A stretch of DNA of 64,000 bases from Streptomyces sp. CB01249. GTDB lineage: Bacteria > Actinomycetota > Actinomycetes > Streptomycetales > Streptomycetaceae. Both the position numbers and the translations under genes were made by a program. The stretch covers positions 1,050,603 to 1,114,602 of the forward strand of contig NZ_LISW01000001.1 of NCBI RefSeq assembly GCF_001905735.1, given 5' to 3'. Below are positions 16,097 through 24,638 of the stretch, piece after piece. The notes below the pieces were generated by a model. That model saw nothing but the letters and a program-made list of their open reading frames with translations. It did not search any database and was not told where the DNA came from. Every line of letters begins with the position of its first letter. Positions within the stretch are counted from its first letter, which is position 1.

Positions 16097-18462
16097 TACT
16101 CGCCCTTCAACAACCCCGCCCGCCGCAACGCATCGGCCATCGCCCCACTCGCCGGAGCCGCCGCAGGCGCGGACCGCCCCCCACCGCCACCGCCACGGGA
16201 CTGGCGGCCGCCACCCCCGCCCCCCTGCCGGGGCCGCGGCGGCCGCCCGCCCCGCTCACCCCCGGACGAAGCCCCACGGCCACCGGCCGCCTGCTCGTCG
16301 TCCAACCGCAAGGTCAAGGAGATCCGCTTCCGCGGAATGTCGACCTCCATCACCTTCACGCGCACCACATCCCCCGGCTTCACCACATCCCGGGGATCCT
16401 TCACGAACGTCCGCGACATCGCCGACACGTGCACCAGCCCGTCCTGGTGCACCCCGATGTCCACGAACGCCCCGAACGCGGCGACGTTCGTCACGACGCC
16501 CTCCAGCACCATCCCGGCCTCCAGGTCGCCGATCTTCTCGACGCCCTCCTTGAAGGTGGCGGTCTTGAAGGCGGGACGCGGGTCGCGCCCCGGCTTCTCC
16601 AGCTCCTTCAGGATGTCGCTCACGGTCGGCAGCCCGAACTTCTCGGACACGAAGTCGTCGGCCCGCAACGACCGCAGGACACCCGTGTTGCCGATCAGCG
16701 CGGCCACGTCCCCGCCGGTCTTCTTCACCATGGCGCGCACCACCGGGTACGCCTCCGGGTGCACGCTCGACGCGTCGAGCGGGTCGTCGCCGCGGATGCG
16801 GAGGAAGCCCGCGCACTGCTCGTACGCCTTCGGACCCAGCCGGGCCACGTCCTTGAGGCTCCGGCGGGACCGGAACGGCCCGTTGGCGTCGCGGTGCGCC
16901 ACGATGTTCTCGGCGAGCCCGGTGCCGATGCCGGAGACCCGGGAGAGCAGCGGCGCGGACGCGGTGTTGACGTCGACGCCGACCCCGTTCACGCAGTCCT
17001 CCACGACCGCGTCCAGCGACCGCGAGAGCTTCACCTCGGACAGGTCGTGCTGGTACTGCCCCACGCCGATCGACTTCGGGTCGATCTTCACCAGCTCGGC
17101 CAGCGGGTCCTGGAGCCGGCGCGCGATCGACACGGCACCGCGCAACGACACGTCCATGTCGGGGAGTTCCTGCGAGGCGAACGCCGAGGCGGAGTACACG
17201 GAGGCGCCCGCCTCCGAGACCATCACCTTGGTCAGCTTCAGCTCCGGGTGCTTCGCGCACAGCTCACCGGCGAGCTTGTCCGTCTCGCGCGACGCCGTGC
17301 CGTTGCCGATGGCGATCAGGTCGACGTGGTGCTCGCGCGCCAGCCGCTCCAGGGTCGCCAGCGACTGGTCCCACTTGTTGGCCGGGACGTGCGGGTGGAT
17401 GACGTCGGTCGCGACGACCTTGCCGGTCGCGTCCACGACGGCGACCTTCACCCCGGTACGGAAACCGGGGTCGAGCCCCAGCGTGGCCCGCGTCCCGGCC
17501 GGCGCGGCGAGCAGCAGATCACGCAGGTTCGACGCGAAGACGCGCACCGCCTCGTCCTCGGCCGCCGTACGCAGCCGCAGCCGCAGGTCGATGCCGAGGT
17601 GCACCAGGATCCGGGTCCGCCAGGCCCACCGCACGGTGTCGGCCAGCCACTTGTCGCCGGGGCGCCCCCGGTCGCCCACGCCGAAGCGCCGGGCGACCAT
17701 GTTCTCGTACGAGGACGGGCCGGGCGCCTCCGAGGGCTCCTCCGGCTCCAGGACCAGGTCGAGCACGTCCTCCTTCTCGCCCCGGAGCATCGCGAGGACC
17801 CGGTGTGAGGGCAGCGCGGTGAACGGCTCGGCGAAGTCGAAGTAGTCCGCGAACTTGGCGCCCGCCTCCTCCTTGCCGTCCCGCACCCGGGCCACCAGCC
17901 GCCCGCGCGTCCACATGCGCTCGCGAAGCTCGCCGATGAGGTCGGCGTCCTCCGAGAAGCGCTCCGTGAGGATGGCGCGGGCGCCCTCCAGAGCCGCCGC
18001 CGGGTCCGCGACGCCCTTGTCCGCGTCCACGAACGCCGCCGCGGCGGCGAGCGGTTCGACCGAGGGGTCGTCCAGCAGGCCGGAGGCGAGCGGTTCGAGG
18101 CCGGCCTCCCGGGCGATCTGCGCCTTCGTCCGCCGCTTCGGCTTGAACGGGAGGTAGATGTCCTCCAGTCGCGCCTTCGTGTCGGCGGCCCGGATGCGCG
18201 CCTCCAGCGCCTCGTCCAGCTTGCCCTGCTCCCGTACGGATTCGAGGACCGCCGTCCGGCGCTCCTCCAGCTCCCGCAGATACCGCAGCCGTTCCTCGAG
18301 CGTGCGCAGCTGCGCGTCGTCGAGCATCTCGGTCGCTTCCTTGCGGTAGCGCGCGATGAACGGCACGGTGGACCCGCCGTCGAGCAGCTCGACGGCCGCC
18401 TTCACCTGTCGCTCGCGTACGCCGAGCTCCTCGGCGATCCTGCCTTCGATGGACGTCGTCAC
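16096..18462 (-). CDS. tex: Tex family RNA-binding transcription accessory protein
   Basis: The 788-residue protein is collinear with Tex: an N-terminal helical domain, a YqgF/RNase-H-like domain with TLGLDPGFRTGVKVAVVD (about residues 325-342), a helix-hairpin-helix region (SRVSGIGTGLAENIV), and an S1 RNA-binding domain (about 650-720; GMVLEGVVTNVAAFGAFVDIG). A glycine/arginine-rich tail of about 60 residues follows and may add nonspecific RNA binding. Tex is a conserved transcription and RNA-metabolism factor. GTG 18462 was chosen as the first start before the family-typical N-terminus; the frame continues upstream but without family similarity. The stop codon abuts the C tract. Confidence 0.95.
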   Translation of the reverse strand: MTTSIEGRIAEELGVRERQVKAAVELLDGGSTVPFIARYRKEATEMLDDAQLRTLEERLRYLRELEERRTAVLESVREQGKLDEALEARIRAADTKARLEDIYLPFKPKRRTKAQIAREAGLEPLASGLLDDPSVEPLAAAAAFVDADKGVADPAAALEGARAILTERFSEDADLIGELRERMWTRGRLVARVRDGKEEAGAKFADYFDFAEPFTALPSHRVLAMLRGEKEDVLDLVLEPEEPSEAPGPSSYENMVARRFGVGDRGRPGDKWLADTVRWAWRTRILVHLGIDLRLRLRTAAEDEAVRVFASNLRDLLLAAPAGTRATLGLDPGFRTGVKVAVVDATGKVVATDVIHPHVPANKWDQSLATLERLAREHHVDLIAIGNGTASRETDKLAGELCAKHPELKLTKVMVSEAGASVYSASAFASQELPDMDVSLRGAVSIARRLQDPLAELVKIDPKSIGVGQYQHDLSEVKLSRSLDAVVEDCVNGVGVDVNTASAPLLSRVSGIGTGLAENIVAHRDANGPFRSRRSLKDVARLGPKAYEQCAGFLRIRGDDPLDASSVHPEAYPVVRAMVKKTGGDVAALIGNTGVLRSLRADDFVSEKFGLPTVSDILKELEKPGRDPRPAFKTATFKEGVEKIGDLEAGMVLEGVVTNVAAFGAFVDIGVHQDGLVHVSAMSRTFVKDPRDVVKPGDVVRVKVMEVDIPRKRISLTLRLDDEQAAGGRGASSGGERGGRPPRPRQGGGGGGRQSRGGGGGGRSAPAAAPASGAMADALRRAGLLKGE

Positions 18463-18509
18463 GGTTCTACCGACTCGCCTTCTCCTGCTGGCTGTGCTGG
18501 TCGGGCCCC

Positions 18510-18530
18510 GGACCGTCACGGGGACGGTCC
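18510..18530 (-). terminator. Hairpin in the tex leader
   Basis: GGACCGTC and GACGGTCC form an 8-bp stem with a 5-base loop, about 50 bases before the tex start. It may be a second terminator for the upstream gene or a leader structure. Confidence 0.4.
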
Positions 18531-18556
18531 CGGAGCCACACGCCCTGCATTGTGCC

Positions 18557-18588
18557 GGGTGGCCGGGCGCCGTGTCGCCCGGCCACCC
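18557..18588 (-). terminator. Strong hairpin after the SCO6745-like gene
   Basis: Two perfectly complementary 13-base arms (18557-18569 and 18576-18588) enclose a 6-base loop, 23 bases past the stop at 18612. This is a likely factor-assisted terminator. Confidence 0.6.
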
Positions 18589-18611
18589 CAGGGAGAGGCC
18601 GTGGTTTACGT

Positions 18612-19469
18612 TCAGCCCGTGGCGCTCGCCGGGAAGGCGCCCGCCGCCGCGGCCGTGGCGAGGAAGCCGCGCCCCAGCTCGGTCAGCCGGGCCACCCCCG
18701 GCCCGCCCAGGTGCTCGTACGGGCCCAGGTCCATCCGGTCCGTGGCCTCCTCCACCTCCGTACGCAGCGCGGCGCCCTCCTCGGTCAGCTCGCCCTCCGC
18801 CGTGAGCAGCCCACGCCCGCGCAGCCGCTCCGACGCGTCCTCCCAGTCGGCGCGCCGCCAGCCCCGGCTGGCCAGGATCCAGCGGATCGCCATGCCCTTG
18901 CCCGTCGCGGTGTGGCTGACCAGCGCTTCGAGCGGGTCGAGCTCCGCGGTGAGGAGCGCGGCGAGGTGGGCGTCGCCCCGGTGCTCGCGGAGCAGCGTCG
19001 CCGCGTGCCAGTACGCCAGGTGCGGTTCGTCCGGCACCGGCAGACCGGCGTGCGCGGCGTACAGCGGACGGGCGTGCCGGGTGCAGCCCTCCGTGGCGCG
19101 CAGGGCGAGCCGCGCCGCCTCGGCCATCTCCGGCGAGGCGATGATCTCCTCGCCGAGCAGCCGGCGCAGCGTCGCGTCGGCGGCGCGCAGCCGCGCGTCC
19201 AGGACCTTCGCGGGCGAGGCGATGTCCCATATCGCGGGCACGTGCTGCGCCACGAGCGCGTGGTTGAAGTTGTAGAAGGTCGCGGTCACCGTGTCCGCCC
19301 CGACCGCGCCCATGGCGGCGGCGCGGGTGGCGAAGTAGGCGGCGGAGGGATCCTCGATCCCGATCCCGCCGAGCTCCTTGCCGAGGTCGGGGGAGAAGTA
19401 GAGCGAGGAGTGCAGCGGGTTGAGGGCGTTGTGGCAGCGCCGGCCGGCACGAGGCGGGAGAGTACTCAT
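18612..19469 (-). CDS. SCO6745 family protein (uncharacterised, winged-helix-like C-terminus)
   Basis: The 285-residue protein resembles the SCO6745 family of actinobacteria, named after an S. coelicolor locus (recognised from memory). The N-terminal two-thirds is helical, beginning RCHNALNPLHSSLYFSPD and carrying YFATRAAAMGAVGADTVTATFYNF. The C-terminal 90 residues look like a winged helix (IRWILASRGWRRADWEDASERL). No catalytic motif is visible and the function is unknown. Start ATG 19469 gives the family-like length. It precedes tex on the same strand, separated by strong hairpins, so it is probably a separate transcript. Confidence 0.75.
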   Translation of the reverse strand: MSTLPPRAGRRCHNALNPLHSSLYFSPDLGKELGGIGIEDPSAAYFATRAAAMGAVGADTVTATFYNFNHALVAQHVPAIWDIASPAKVLDARLRAADATLRRLLGEEIIASPEMAEAARLALRATEGCTRHARPLYAAHAGLPVPDEPHLAYWHAATLLREHRGDAHLAALLTAELDPLEALVSHTATGKGMAIRWILASRGWRRADWEDASERLRGRGLLTAEGELTEEGAALRTEVEEATDRMDLGPYEHLGGPGVARLTELGRGFLATAAAAGAFPASATG

Positions 19470-19603
19470 ACCCGCACGTTACCGACTGGTCGGTACGGGG
19501 AGGAACCCCCGGGCCCACGTGAGCTGTGCCGCAACGGGCGATGGCAGGAAAGGTGGGGAACCCGTCATTGCGGCCATTCCGGCGGCCGCCCAGGATGGCG
19601 GAC

Positions 19604-20569
19604 ATGAAGCAGCGATCCGTGCTCGTCGTCCTCTTCGACGGCATCCAGAGCCTCGACGTCACCGGCCCCATGGAGGTCTTCGCCGGGGCGTCCCGCTTCC
19701 CCGACGTCTCGTACGAGCTGCGCACCGCCTCGCTGGACGGCGCCCCGGTCCGCACCTCCTGCGGCCTCACCCTGGTCCCCGACGGCGGCCTCGCCGACGC
19801 GCCGGTGCCCCACACCCTCCTCGTCCCCGGCGGCCGGGGCACCCGCGACCCCGACCCCGCGCTCGTCCACTGGCTCCGCGCGCACGGGCCGCTGCCGGAG
19901 CGGCTGGTCGCGGTGTGCAGCGGGGCGCTGCTGCTCGCGGCGGCCGGACAGCTGGACGGCCACCGGGCGACGACACACTGGAACGTGTGCGAGAAGCTGG
20001 CCCGCGAACACCCCGCCGTCGAGGTCGACCCCGAGCCGATCTTCGTACGCGACGGCCGGATCGCCACCTCCGCCGGGGTCACCGCCGGCATCGACCTCGC
20101 GCTGGCCCTGGTCGAGGAGGACCACGGACGGGACGTCGCCCTCACGGTCGCCCGGCACCTGGTCGTCTTCCTGCGCAGGCCGGGCAGCCAGTCCCAGTTC
20201 AGCGCACAGCTCAGCGCCCAGACGGCGCGCCGTGAACCGCTGCGCGAGGTGCAGCACTGGATCACCGAGCACCCGGGCGCCGACCTCTCCGTCGAGGCCC
20301 TGGCCGCCCGCGCCCGCCTCTCGCCCCGCCACTTCGCCCGCGCCTTCCAGGCGGAGACGGGCACCACACCCGGCCGGTACGTCGACCAGGTCCGCCTCGA
20401 ACACGCCCGCCGGCTCCTGGAGGACACCACCGACGGGGTCGCCCAGGTCGCCCGAGACTGCGGCTACGGCACCCCGGAGGCGATGCGCCGGGCCTTCGTC
20501 AAGGCGCTCGGCGCGGGCCCGGCCGAATACCGCCGCCGCTTCGGCCCCCACACCGTCGACCACTCCTGA
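19604..20569 (+). CDS. GlxA family regulator (DJ-1/PfpI domain plus AraC DNA-binding domain)
   Basis: The 321-residue protein has an N-terminal DJ-1/PfpI domain (about residues 5-170) with the nucleophile-elbow cysteine in VAVCSGALLLAAAG. The C-terminal AraC-type double helix-turn-helix (about 220-315) includes LSVEALAARARLSPRHFARAF and VAQVARDCGYGTPEAMRRAF. This architecture is used by regulators sensing small amines or aldehydes. ATG 19604 is favoured by AGGA 8 bases upstream; ATG 19595 overlaps that site. The next gene, 23 bases downstream, is a stand-alone DJ-1 protein and the probable target. Confidence 0.92.
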   Translation: MKQRSVLVVLFDGIQSLDVTGPMEVFAGASRFPDVSYELRTASLDGAPVRTSCGLTLVPDGGLADAPVPHTLLVPGGRGTRDPDPALVHWLRAHGPLPERLVAVCSGALLLAAAGQLDGHRATTHWNVCEKLAREHPAVEVDPEPIFVRDGRIATSAGVTAGIDLALALVEEDHGRDVALTVARHLVVFLRRPGSQSQFSAQLSAQTARREPLREVQHWITEHPGADLSVEALAARARLSPRHFARAFQAETGTTPGRYVDQVRLEHARRLLEDTTDGVAQVARDCGYGTPEAMRRAFVKALGAGPAEYRRRFGPHTVDHS

Positions 20570-20592
20570 CCCACTCGACAGACGGGAAAACC

Positions 20593-21228
20593 ATGCAGAT
20601 CGCCATCGCCCTCTTCGACCGCTTCACCGCCCTGGACGCCGTCGGCCCGTACGAGATCCTGTCCCGCGCCCCCGGCGCCGAGCCGGTCTTCGTCGCCGAA
20701 CGGGCGGGCTCGGTACGCAACGACAGCGGCAGCCTCGACCTGGTCGCCCACCGCACCTTCGACGAGGTCCCCGCACCCGACCTGGTGATCGTCCCCGGCG
20801 GCCCCGGACAGCACCACCAGATGGAGAACGAGAATCTGCTCGGGTGGCTGCGCCGCGCGGACGAGGCCACCACCTGGACGACCTCCGTCTGCACCGGATC
20901 GCTGCTGCTGGCGGCGGCCGGGCTCCTGAAGGGGCGCCGCGCCACCTCGCACTGGCTCGCCCTGGACACCCTGAAGGACCACGGCGCCGAGCCCACCGGC
21001 GAGCGCGTCGTTCTCGACGGCAAGTACGTCACCGCCGCCGGTGTCTCGGCCGGGATCGACATGGGCCTCACCCTGCTCGGCCGCATCGCCGGCGACCGGA
21101 CTGCCCAGGCCGTACAGCTGCTCACCGAGTACGACCCCCGGCCGCCCTACGACGCCGGGTCGCCGGACAAGGCACCGGCCGACCTGGTCGAGGAGTGGCG
21201 GGGCCGCAGCCGCTTCATCCTTCAGTAG
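20593..21228 (+). CDS. DJ-1/PfpI family protein, isonitrile-hydratase-like
   Basis: The 211-residue protein is a single DJ-1/PfpI domain with PDLVIVPGGPG (about residues 62-72) and the nucleophile elbow SVCTGSLLLAAAGLL (cysteine near 99). The Cys-Thr pair and the early aspartate in LDAVGPYE resemble isonitrile hydratase, which converts isonitriles to N-substituted formamides. Other DJ-1 chemistries such as glyoxalase are possible. It lies 23 bases after the GlxA-type regulator in the same direction. Its last 14 bases overlap the 3' end of the converging crotonase gene. Confidence 0.85.
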   Translation: MQIAIALFDRFTALDAVGPYEILSRAPGAEPVFVAERAGSVRNDSGSLDLVAHRTFDEVPAPDLVIVPGGPGQHHQMENENLLGWLRRADEATTWTTSVCTGSLLLAAAGLLKGRRATSHWLALDTLKDHGAEPTGERVVLDGKYVTAAGVSAGIDMGLTLLGRIAGDRTAQAVQLLTEYDPRPPYDAGSPDKAPADLVEEWRGRSRFILQ

Positions 21229-21976
21229 GCGCCCAGGTGAAGCGGGGCGCGCGGCGCTCCAGGAAGGCGGCGACCCCCTCCGCGGTGTCGCCGCTGCCCC
21301 GCGCCTGCGCGGCCCAGTGCGCGTCCCGGTCGTCGCGCCCGGCCGCGAACTCCTTGGCGGCGGCCTGGGTCAGCCGGGACCGGGACACCAGGGTGCGCAC
21401 GTAGGCGGCGACCCGCTCGTCCAGCCCGTCGGCCGGCAGCACCTCGTCCACCAGGCCCGTCCGCAGCGCCCGCTCCGTATCGATCAGCTCACCGGAGAAC
21501 AGCAGGTGCTTGGCCGTCGCCGGACCCGTGAGGGCGACGAGGCGGCGGGTGGACGACGCGGGGTAGACGATGCCCAGCTTGGCCGGGGTGACCCCGAAGA
21601 GGGCGCCCTCGGCCGCGAAGCGCAGATCGCAGGCGGCGGCGAGCTGGCTCCCGCCGCCCACGCAGTACCCGCGCACCGCCGCGAGGGTCGGCAGCGGGAA
21701 CGCGGCCAGCGCCTCCTCGGCCGCCACGGCCAGGCTCTGCGGATCGCTCCCGGGATCCCGCAGCGAGGAGATGTCGGCGCCCGCGCAGAAGGTGTCGCCC
21801 GCGCCGGTCAGGACCAGGGCGCCCACGGAAGGATCGGCGGCCAGCTTCCCGAGCAGGACCGGCAGTGCCTCCCACATGGCGGCCGTCATCGCGTTGCGCT
21901 TGGCGGGGTTGCTGATGACGACGGTGGCGACGCCATCCGCGACGGTGTGCTCCAGCCGGGGTTCCGTACGGTCCAT
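21215..21976 (-). CDS. Enoyl-CoA hydratase/isomerase family protein
   Basis: The 253-residue crotonase-fold protein has the oxyanion-hole blocks AGADISSLRD (about residues 66-75) and RGYCVGGGSQLAAACDLRFA (about 100-119). At the position where hydratases carry the second catalytic glutamate, the sequence reads VTPAKLGIVYPASSTRRL. That is closer to the decarboxylase or isomerase branches, so classical hydratase activity is uncertain. ATG 21976 lies close to the divergent HdeD gene, and the 3' end overlaps the DJ-1 gene by 14 bases. It could act with the FadB-type enzyme far upstream, but no link is shown. Confidence 0.88.
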   Translation of the reverse strand: MDRTEPRLEHTVADGVATVVISNPAKRNAMTAAMWEALPVLLGKLAADPSVGALVLTGAGDTFCAGADISSLRDPGSDPQSLAVAAEEALAAFPLPTLAAVRGYCVGGGSQLAAACDLRFAAEGALFGVTPAKLGIVYPASSTRRLVALTGPATAKHLLFSGELIDTERALRTGLVDEVLPADGLDERVAAYVRTLVSRSRLTQAAAKEFAAGRDDRDAHWAAQARGSGDTAEGVAAFLERRAPRFTWAPTEG

Positions 21977-22054
21977 GGCCGGATGCTATCCGTGGTGTTC
22001 GAACCTACGATCAAGAAGGGGTCGCGAAACAGGCACGCACCCGAGGAGCCCCAC

Positions 22055-22699
22055 GTGGACGGTCCCGAACGCGAAGGCAGGAAGCTCCACCGCAGCTTCG
22101 GCGGTCTGGCCCTGCTCGGCATCCTGCTCGTCATCGCCGGCCTGGTCGGCCTCGTCTACACCGGCGTCGCGACGCTCACCTCGATGATCCTGTTCGGCTG
22201 GCTGCTCCTCGTCGGCGGCCTCGTCGGCCTGGTGCACGCCGTCCAGTCGCGCGGCACCAACTACTTCTGGCTGGGCGTGGTGGTCGCCGCGCTGAACATC
22301 GCCGCCGGAGTCGTCGTCATCCGCCACCCGCACGGCACCGCCGAGGCGCTGACCATGTTCGCCGCGCTGCTCTTCCTGACCGGCGGGGTCTTCCGGCTCG
22401 TCGGCAGCGTCGTGGTGCGCGGCCCGCAGTTCGGCTGGACGCTGCTCCAGGGCACCTTCGGGCTGCTCCTCGGCCTGCTCGTCCTCTTCGACTGGCCGCA
22501 CAGCAGCCTCTACGTACTCGGCTGCTTCTTCTCGCTGGCCCTGCTCTTCGACGGGCTCGGGCTCATCGCCATCGGGATCGGCGGGCGGCGCATCGTCTCG
22601 ATGGTCTCCGAGCAGATGGCGTCGGGAGAAGACAAGGGGGACAAGGGAGAAGGAACGGACCCGCTCACCCAGGACAGTCAGAAGCGGTCCGAAAACTGA
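22055..22699 (+). CDS. HdeD family membrane protein (DUF308)
   Basis: The 214-residue protein has about six hydrophobic helices between residues 15 and 180, with short loops (GLALLGILLVIAGLVGLVYT; TMFAALLFLTGGVFRLVGSV). A hydrophilic, acidic and lysine-rich tail of about 30 residues follows. This matches the HdeD/DUF308 family, linked to acid stress in enteric bacteria but of unknown activity. GTG 22055 is supported by GAGGAG 6 bases upstream. It is divergent from the crotonase gene. The next gene on the same strand begins after a region with an inverted repeat. Confidence 0.85.
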   Translation: MDGPEREGRKLHRSFGGLALLGILLVIAGLVGLVYTGVATLTSMILFGWLLLVGGLVGLVHAVQSRGTNYFWLGVVVAALNIAAGVVVIRHPHGTAEALTMFAALLFLTGGVFRLVGSVVVRGPQFGWTLLQGTFGLLLGLLVLFDWPHSSLYVLGCFFSLALLFDGLGLIAIGIGGRRIVSMVSEQMASGEDKGDKGEGTDPLTQDSQKRSEN

Positions 22700-22714
22700 C
22701 GCTCTCGCGCGAAT

Positions 22715-22756
22715 GAAGTCGAGTCCGGTCAATAGGAGTCGACTTCTGTTCAATAG
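22715..22756 (+). promoter_or_regulatory. Dyad and direct repeats upstream of the RsbW-like ATPase
   Basis: Arms at 22715-22726 and 22735-22746 (GAAGTCGAGTCC/GGAGTCGACTTC, one mismatch) overlap two direct repeats, GGTCAATAG (22727) and GTTCAATAG (22748), spaced 21 bases apart, or two helical turns. It may be an operator for the ATPase gene or a terminator for the HdeD gene. Confidence 0.45.
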
Positions 22757-22832
22757 TACGGACCGGAGCAACCCCGCCCGCCACCCTGTACTCGACGTGA
22801 AGTCACTACGAGTGGAGAGCGGGTACCGGACT

Positions 22833-23288
22833 ATGGAGAGCCGCGGGAGTACCCCCGCCCGGCCCGTGCCGTACGAAGGGGTCTGGCGCTTCACCGCCCC
22901 GGCCTCGGACGTCTCCGTACCCCAGGCCCGGCACGCCGTACGCGATCTGCTGAAGCGCCAGAACGTGCCGATCGAGGACGACATCGCCCAGGGCCTGCTG
23001 CTCATCGTCTCCGAGCTGGTCACCAACGCCGTCAAGCACGCCGCGCTGCTCTCGCCCGAGCTCGCCGTGGAGGTGGCCGTGGGCGAGGACTGGGTCAGGG
23101 TGTCCGTCGAGGACAACCACCCGTACCGCCCGACGGCCCTGGAGACCGACTACGCGCAGACCGGCGGCCGGGGCCTGCTGCTGGTCCGCGAGATCACCCG
23201 GGAAGCGGGCGGCACCTGCGACGTCGAGCACACCGCGGGCGGCGGCAAGGTCATCTGGGCGGCCCTGCCGCTGAGCACCGCCCTCTGA
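22833..23288 (+). CDS. ATP-binding protein of the RsbW/anti-sigma-factor kinase type
   Basis: The 151-residue protein is a compact HATPase_c domain: LLIVSELVTNAVKHA (N-box, about residues 55-69), VEDNHPYRP (G1-like) and TGGRGLLLVREI (G2, about 111-122). Such small GHKL kinases are abundant in Streptomyces and phosphorylate anti-anti-sigma factors or bind sigma factors. No partner is adjacent. ATG 22833 was chosen because the conserved fold begins soon after it; GTG 22812 is an in-frame alternative and the ribosome site is weak for both. A dyad and direct repeats lie about 90 bases upstream. Confidence 0.82.
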   Translation: MESRGSTPARPVPYEGVWRFTAPASDVSVPQARHAVRDLLKRQNVPIEDDIAQGLLLIVSELVTNAVKHAALLSPELAVEVAVGEDWVRVSVEDNHPYRPTALETDYAQTGGRGLLLVREITREAGGTCDVEHTAGGGKVIWAALPLSTAL

Positions 23289-23310
23289 CCCCTCCGCCGC
23301 CGCACCGGAC

Positions 23311-23904
23311 CTACCAGCCGGCGCCGTCCCCGGTCAGCTCGCGGATCGCCGGCCGGGCGGCGTCCAGCACGGTCATGAACCACGCGGAGAACGGCTCACG
23401 GGCATGCCGCTCGGCCAGCTCCGCCGCCGTCACGAAGGCCGTCCCGCCGACCTCCTCCGGATCGGGCCGCAGCCGCTCCTGCGCGAGGCCCACGAAGAGG
23501 TGGTTGAACTCCTGCTCCACCAGGCCCGACGCCGGGTCCGGGTGGTTGTAGCGGACGGTGCCCGCCGCGGCCAGCAGCGAGGGCGAGATCCCCAGCTCCT
23601 CGTACGTACGCCGGGCGGCGGCGGCGAAGGGCGCCTCACCCGGGTAGGGGTGGCCGCAGCACGTGTTGGACCAGACACCGGGGGAGTGGTACTTGCCCAG
23701 GGCGCGCTGCTGGAGCAGCAGCCGGCCCTGCTCGTCGAAGAGGAACACGGAGAACGCGCGGTGCAGCTGGCCGGGCGCCTGATGGGCGGCGAGCTTCTCC
23801 GCCGTACCGATGGTGGTGCCGCTCTCATCGACCAGTTCGAGCATGATCGCTTCCGCTGTGCCGTTCGACGAGGTGTTCGCCGCGGTGACTGGTGTGGTCG
23901 GCAT
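23311..23904 (-). CDS. idi: Isopentenyl-diphosphate delta-isomerase, type I
   Basis: The 197-residue protein is a Nudix-fold IPP isomerase. It has the active-site cysteine motif NTCCGHP (residues 80-86), the glutamate-rich Nudix-like RRTYEELGI segment, and a conserved C-terminal WFMTVLDAARP. It interconverts isopentenyl and dimethylallyl diphosphate, supplying the primers that the hopanoid genes 10 kb away use. ATG 23904 is favoured because AAGG lies 6 bases upstream; ATG 23910 overlaps that site. It converges with the ATPase gene over 22 bases. An idi gene near the hopanoid cluster fits the Streptomyces chromosome arrangement. Confidence 0.95.
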   Translation of the reverse strand: MPTTPVTAANTSSNGTAEAIMLELVDESGTTIGTAEKLAAHQAPGQLHRAFSVFLFDEQGRLLLQQRALGKYHSPGVWSNTCCGHPYPGEAPFAAAARRTYEELGISPSLLAAAGTVRYNHPDPASGLVEQEFNHLFVGLAQERLRPDPEEVGGTAFVTAAELAERHAREPFSAWFMTVLDAARPAIRELTGDGAGW

Positions 23905-24030
23905 ACCCATCCTTCGCTGTGGTCCCGGCCCCGTGCAGCCGGTCCCGTCGAGTCTGCTCAAGTCTGCCGTACAAAAGCGGCTTGTCCGTACTTAGGGTCC
24001 TGGCATGTCCGCCCCGCCCCGGCCGGTTTC

Positions 24031-24537
24031 TCAGACCCCGAAGGCGGGCGGATACTCAATCGTGCCCCTCGGGACCGGCGCGGAATCATCGAGCACCAGC
24101 GCCATCATGGCCTCGTCCGGAACCTCGAAGGACGGCCGGATTCCGTACCGCGAGGCCGGTACGAAACCGAACCGCGGGTAGTACTCCGGGTGCCCGAGGA
24201 CCAGGACCAGCCGCTCGGAGTACCACCGCGCCGCCTCCAGCACCGCTCGCACCACGGCCGTGCCGGCGCCCCGGCGCTGGTGCTCCGGCGCGGTGGCGAC
24301 CGGAGCCAGGGCCAGGGCGGGCACGCCGTCGACCCAGCAACGGCTCAGCAGGGCGTACGCGGCGATCGAGCCGTCGGGCGCCTCGGCGACGTACGAGAGG
24401 CCGGGCAGCCAGGCCAGCGAATCCTTGCGCAGCGTGTCCACGAGCGCGGCTTCCGCCTCCGTCGGGAACGCGGCGGCGTTCACGGCGTGAACGGCGGCGA
24501 TGTCGTCCCGCATCTCGGGGCGGGCGGGCCAGGTCAT
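24031..24537 (-). CDS. GNAT family N-acetyltransferase (YhbS-like)
   Basis: The 168-residue protein is a single GNAT domain: RPEMRDDIAAVHAVNAAAFPTEAE at the N-terminus, LAPVATAPEHQRRGAGTAVV (acetyl-CoA loop, about residues 87-106), and LVLGHPEYYPRFGFVPAS near the end. The last motif is typical of the YhbS/predicted N-acetyltransferase group. ATG 24537 aligns with the usual beginning of the fold. A GTG at 24597 would add 20 proline-rich residues and neither has a strong ribosome site. The gene lies between idi and a CDF exporter on the same strand. Its substrate is unknown. Confidence 0.82.
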   Translation of the reverse strand: MTWPARPEMRDDIAAVHAVNAAAFPTEAEAALVDTLRKDSLAWLPGLSYVAEAPDGSIAAYALLSRCWVDGVPALALAPVATAPEHQRRGAGTAVVRAVLEAARWYSERLVLVLGHPEYYPRFGFVPASRYGIRPSFEVPDEAMMALVLDDSAPVPRGTIEYPPAFGV

Positions 24538-24638
24538 GTCGGTCAACGTGGGGACCCTCGGGTGGGCGGGCACCGGCCGGCGGGCCGGTTCGTACACGTC
24601 CGGGAAACCCTACACCTCGGGCTGTACGCGTCCGGGGC

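Noticed and set aside
18463..20430. Upstream extension of tex to a 1444-residue frame
   Set aside because: The extra part crosses the SCO6745-like and GlxA genes in the wrong frame and has no similarity to Tex; GTG 18462 gives the family length.
24004..24170. Leaderless-looking small ORF on the plus strand after TAGGGT
   Set aside because: It is antisense to the end of the GNAT gene and shows no recognisable sequence pattern.
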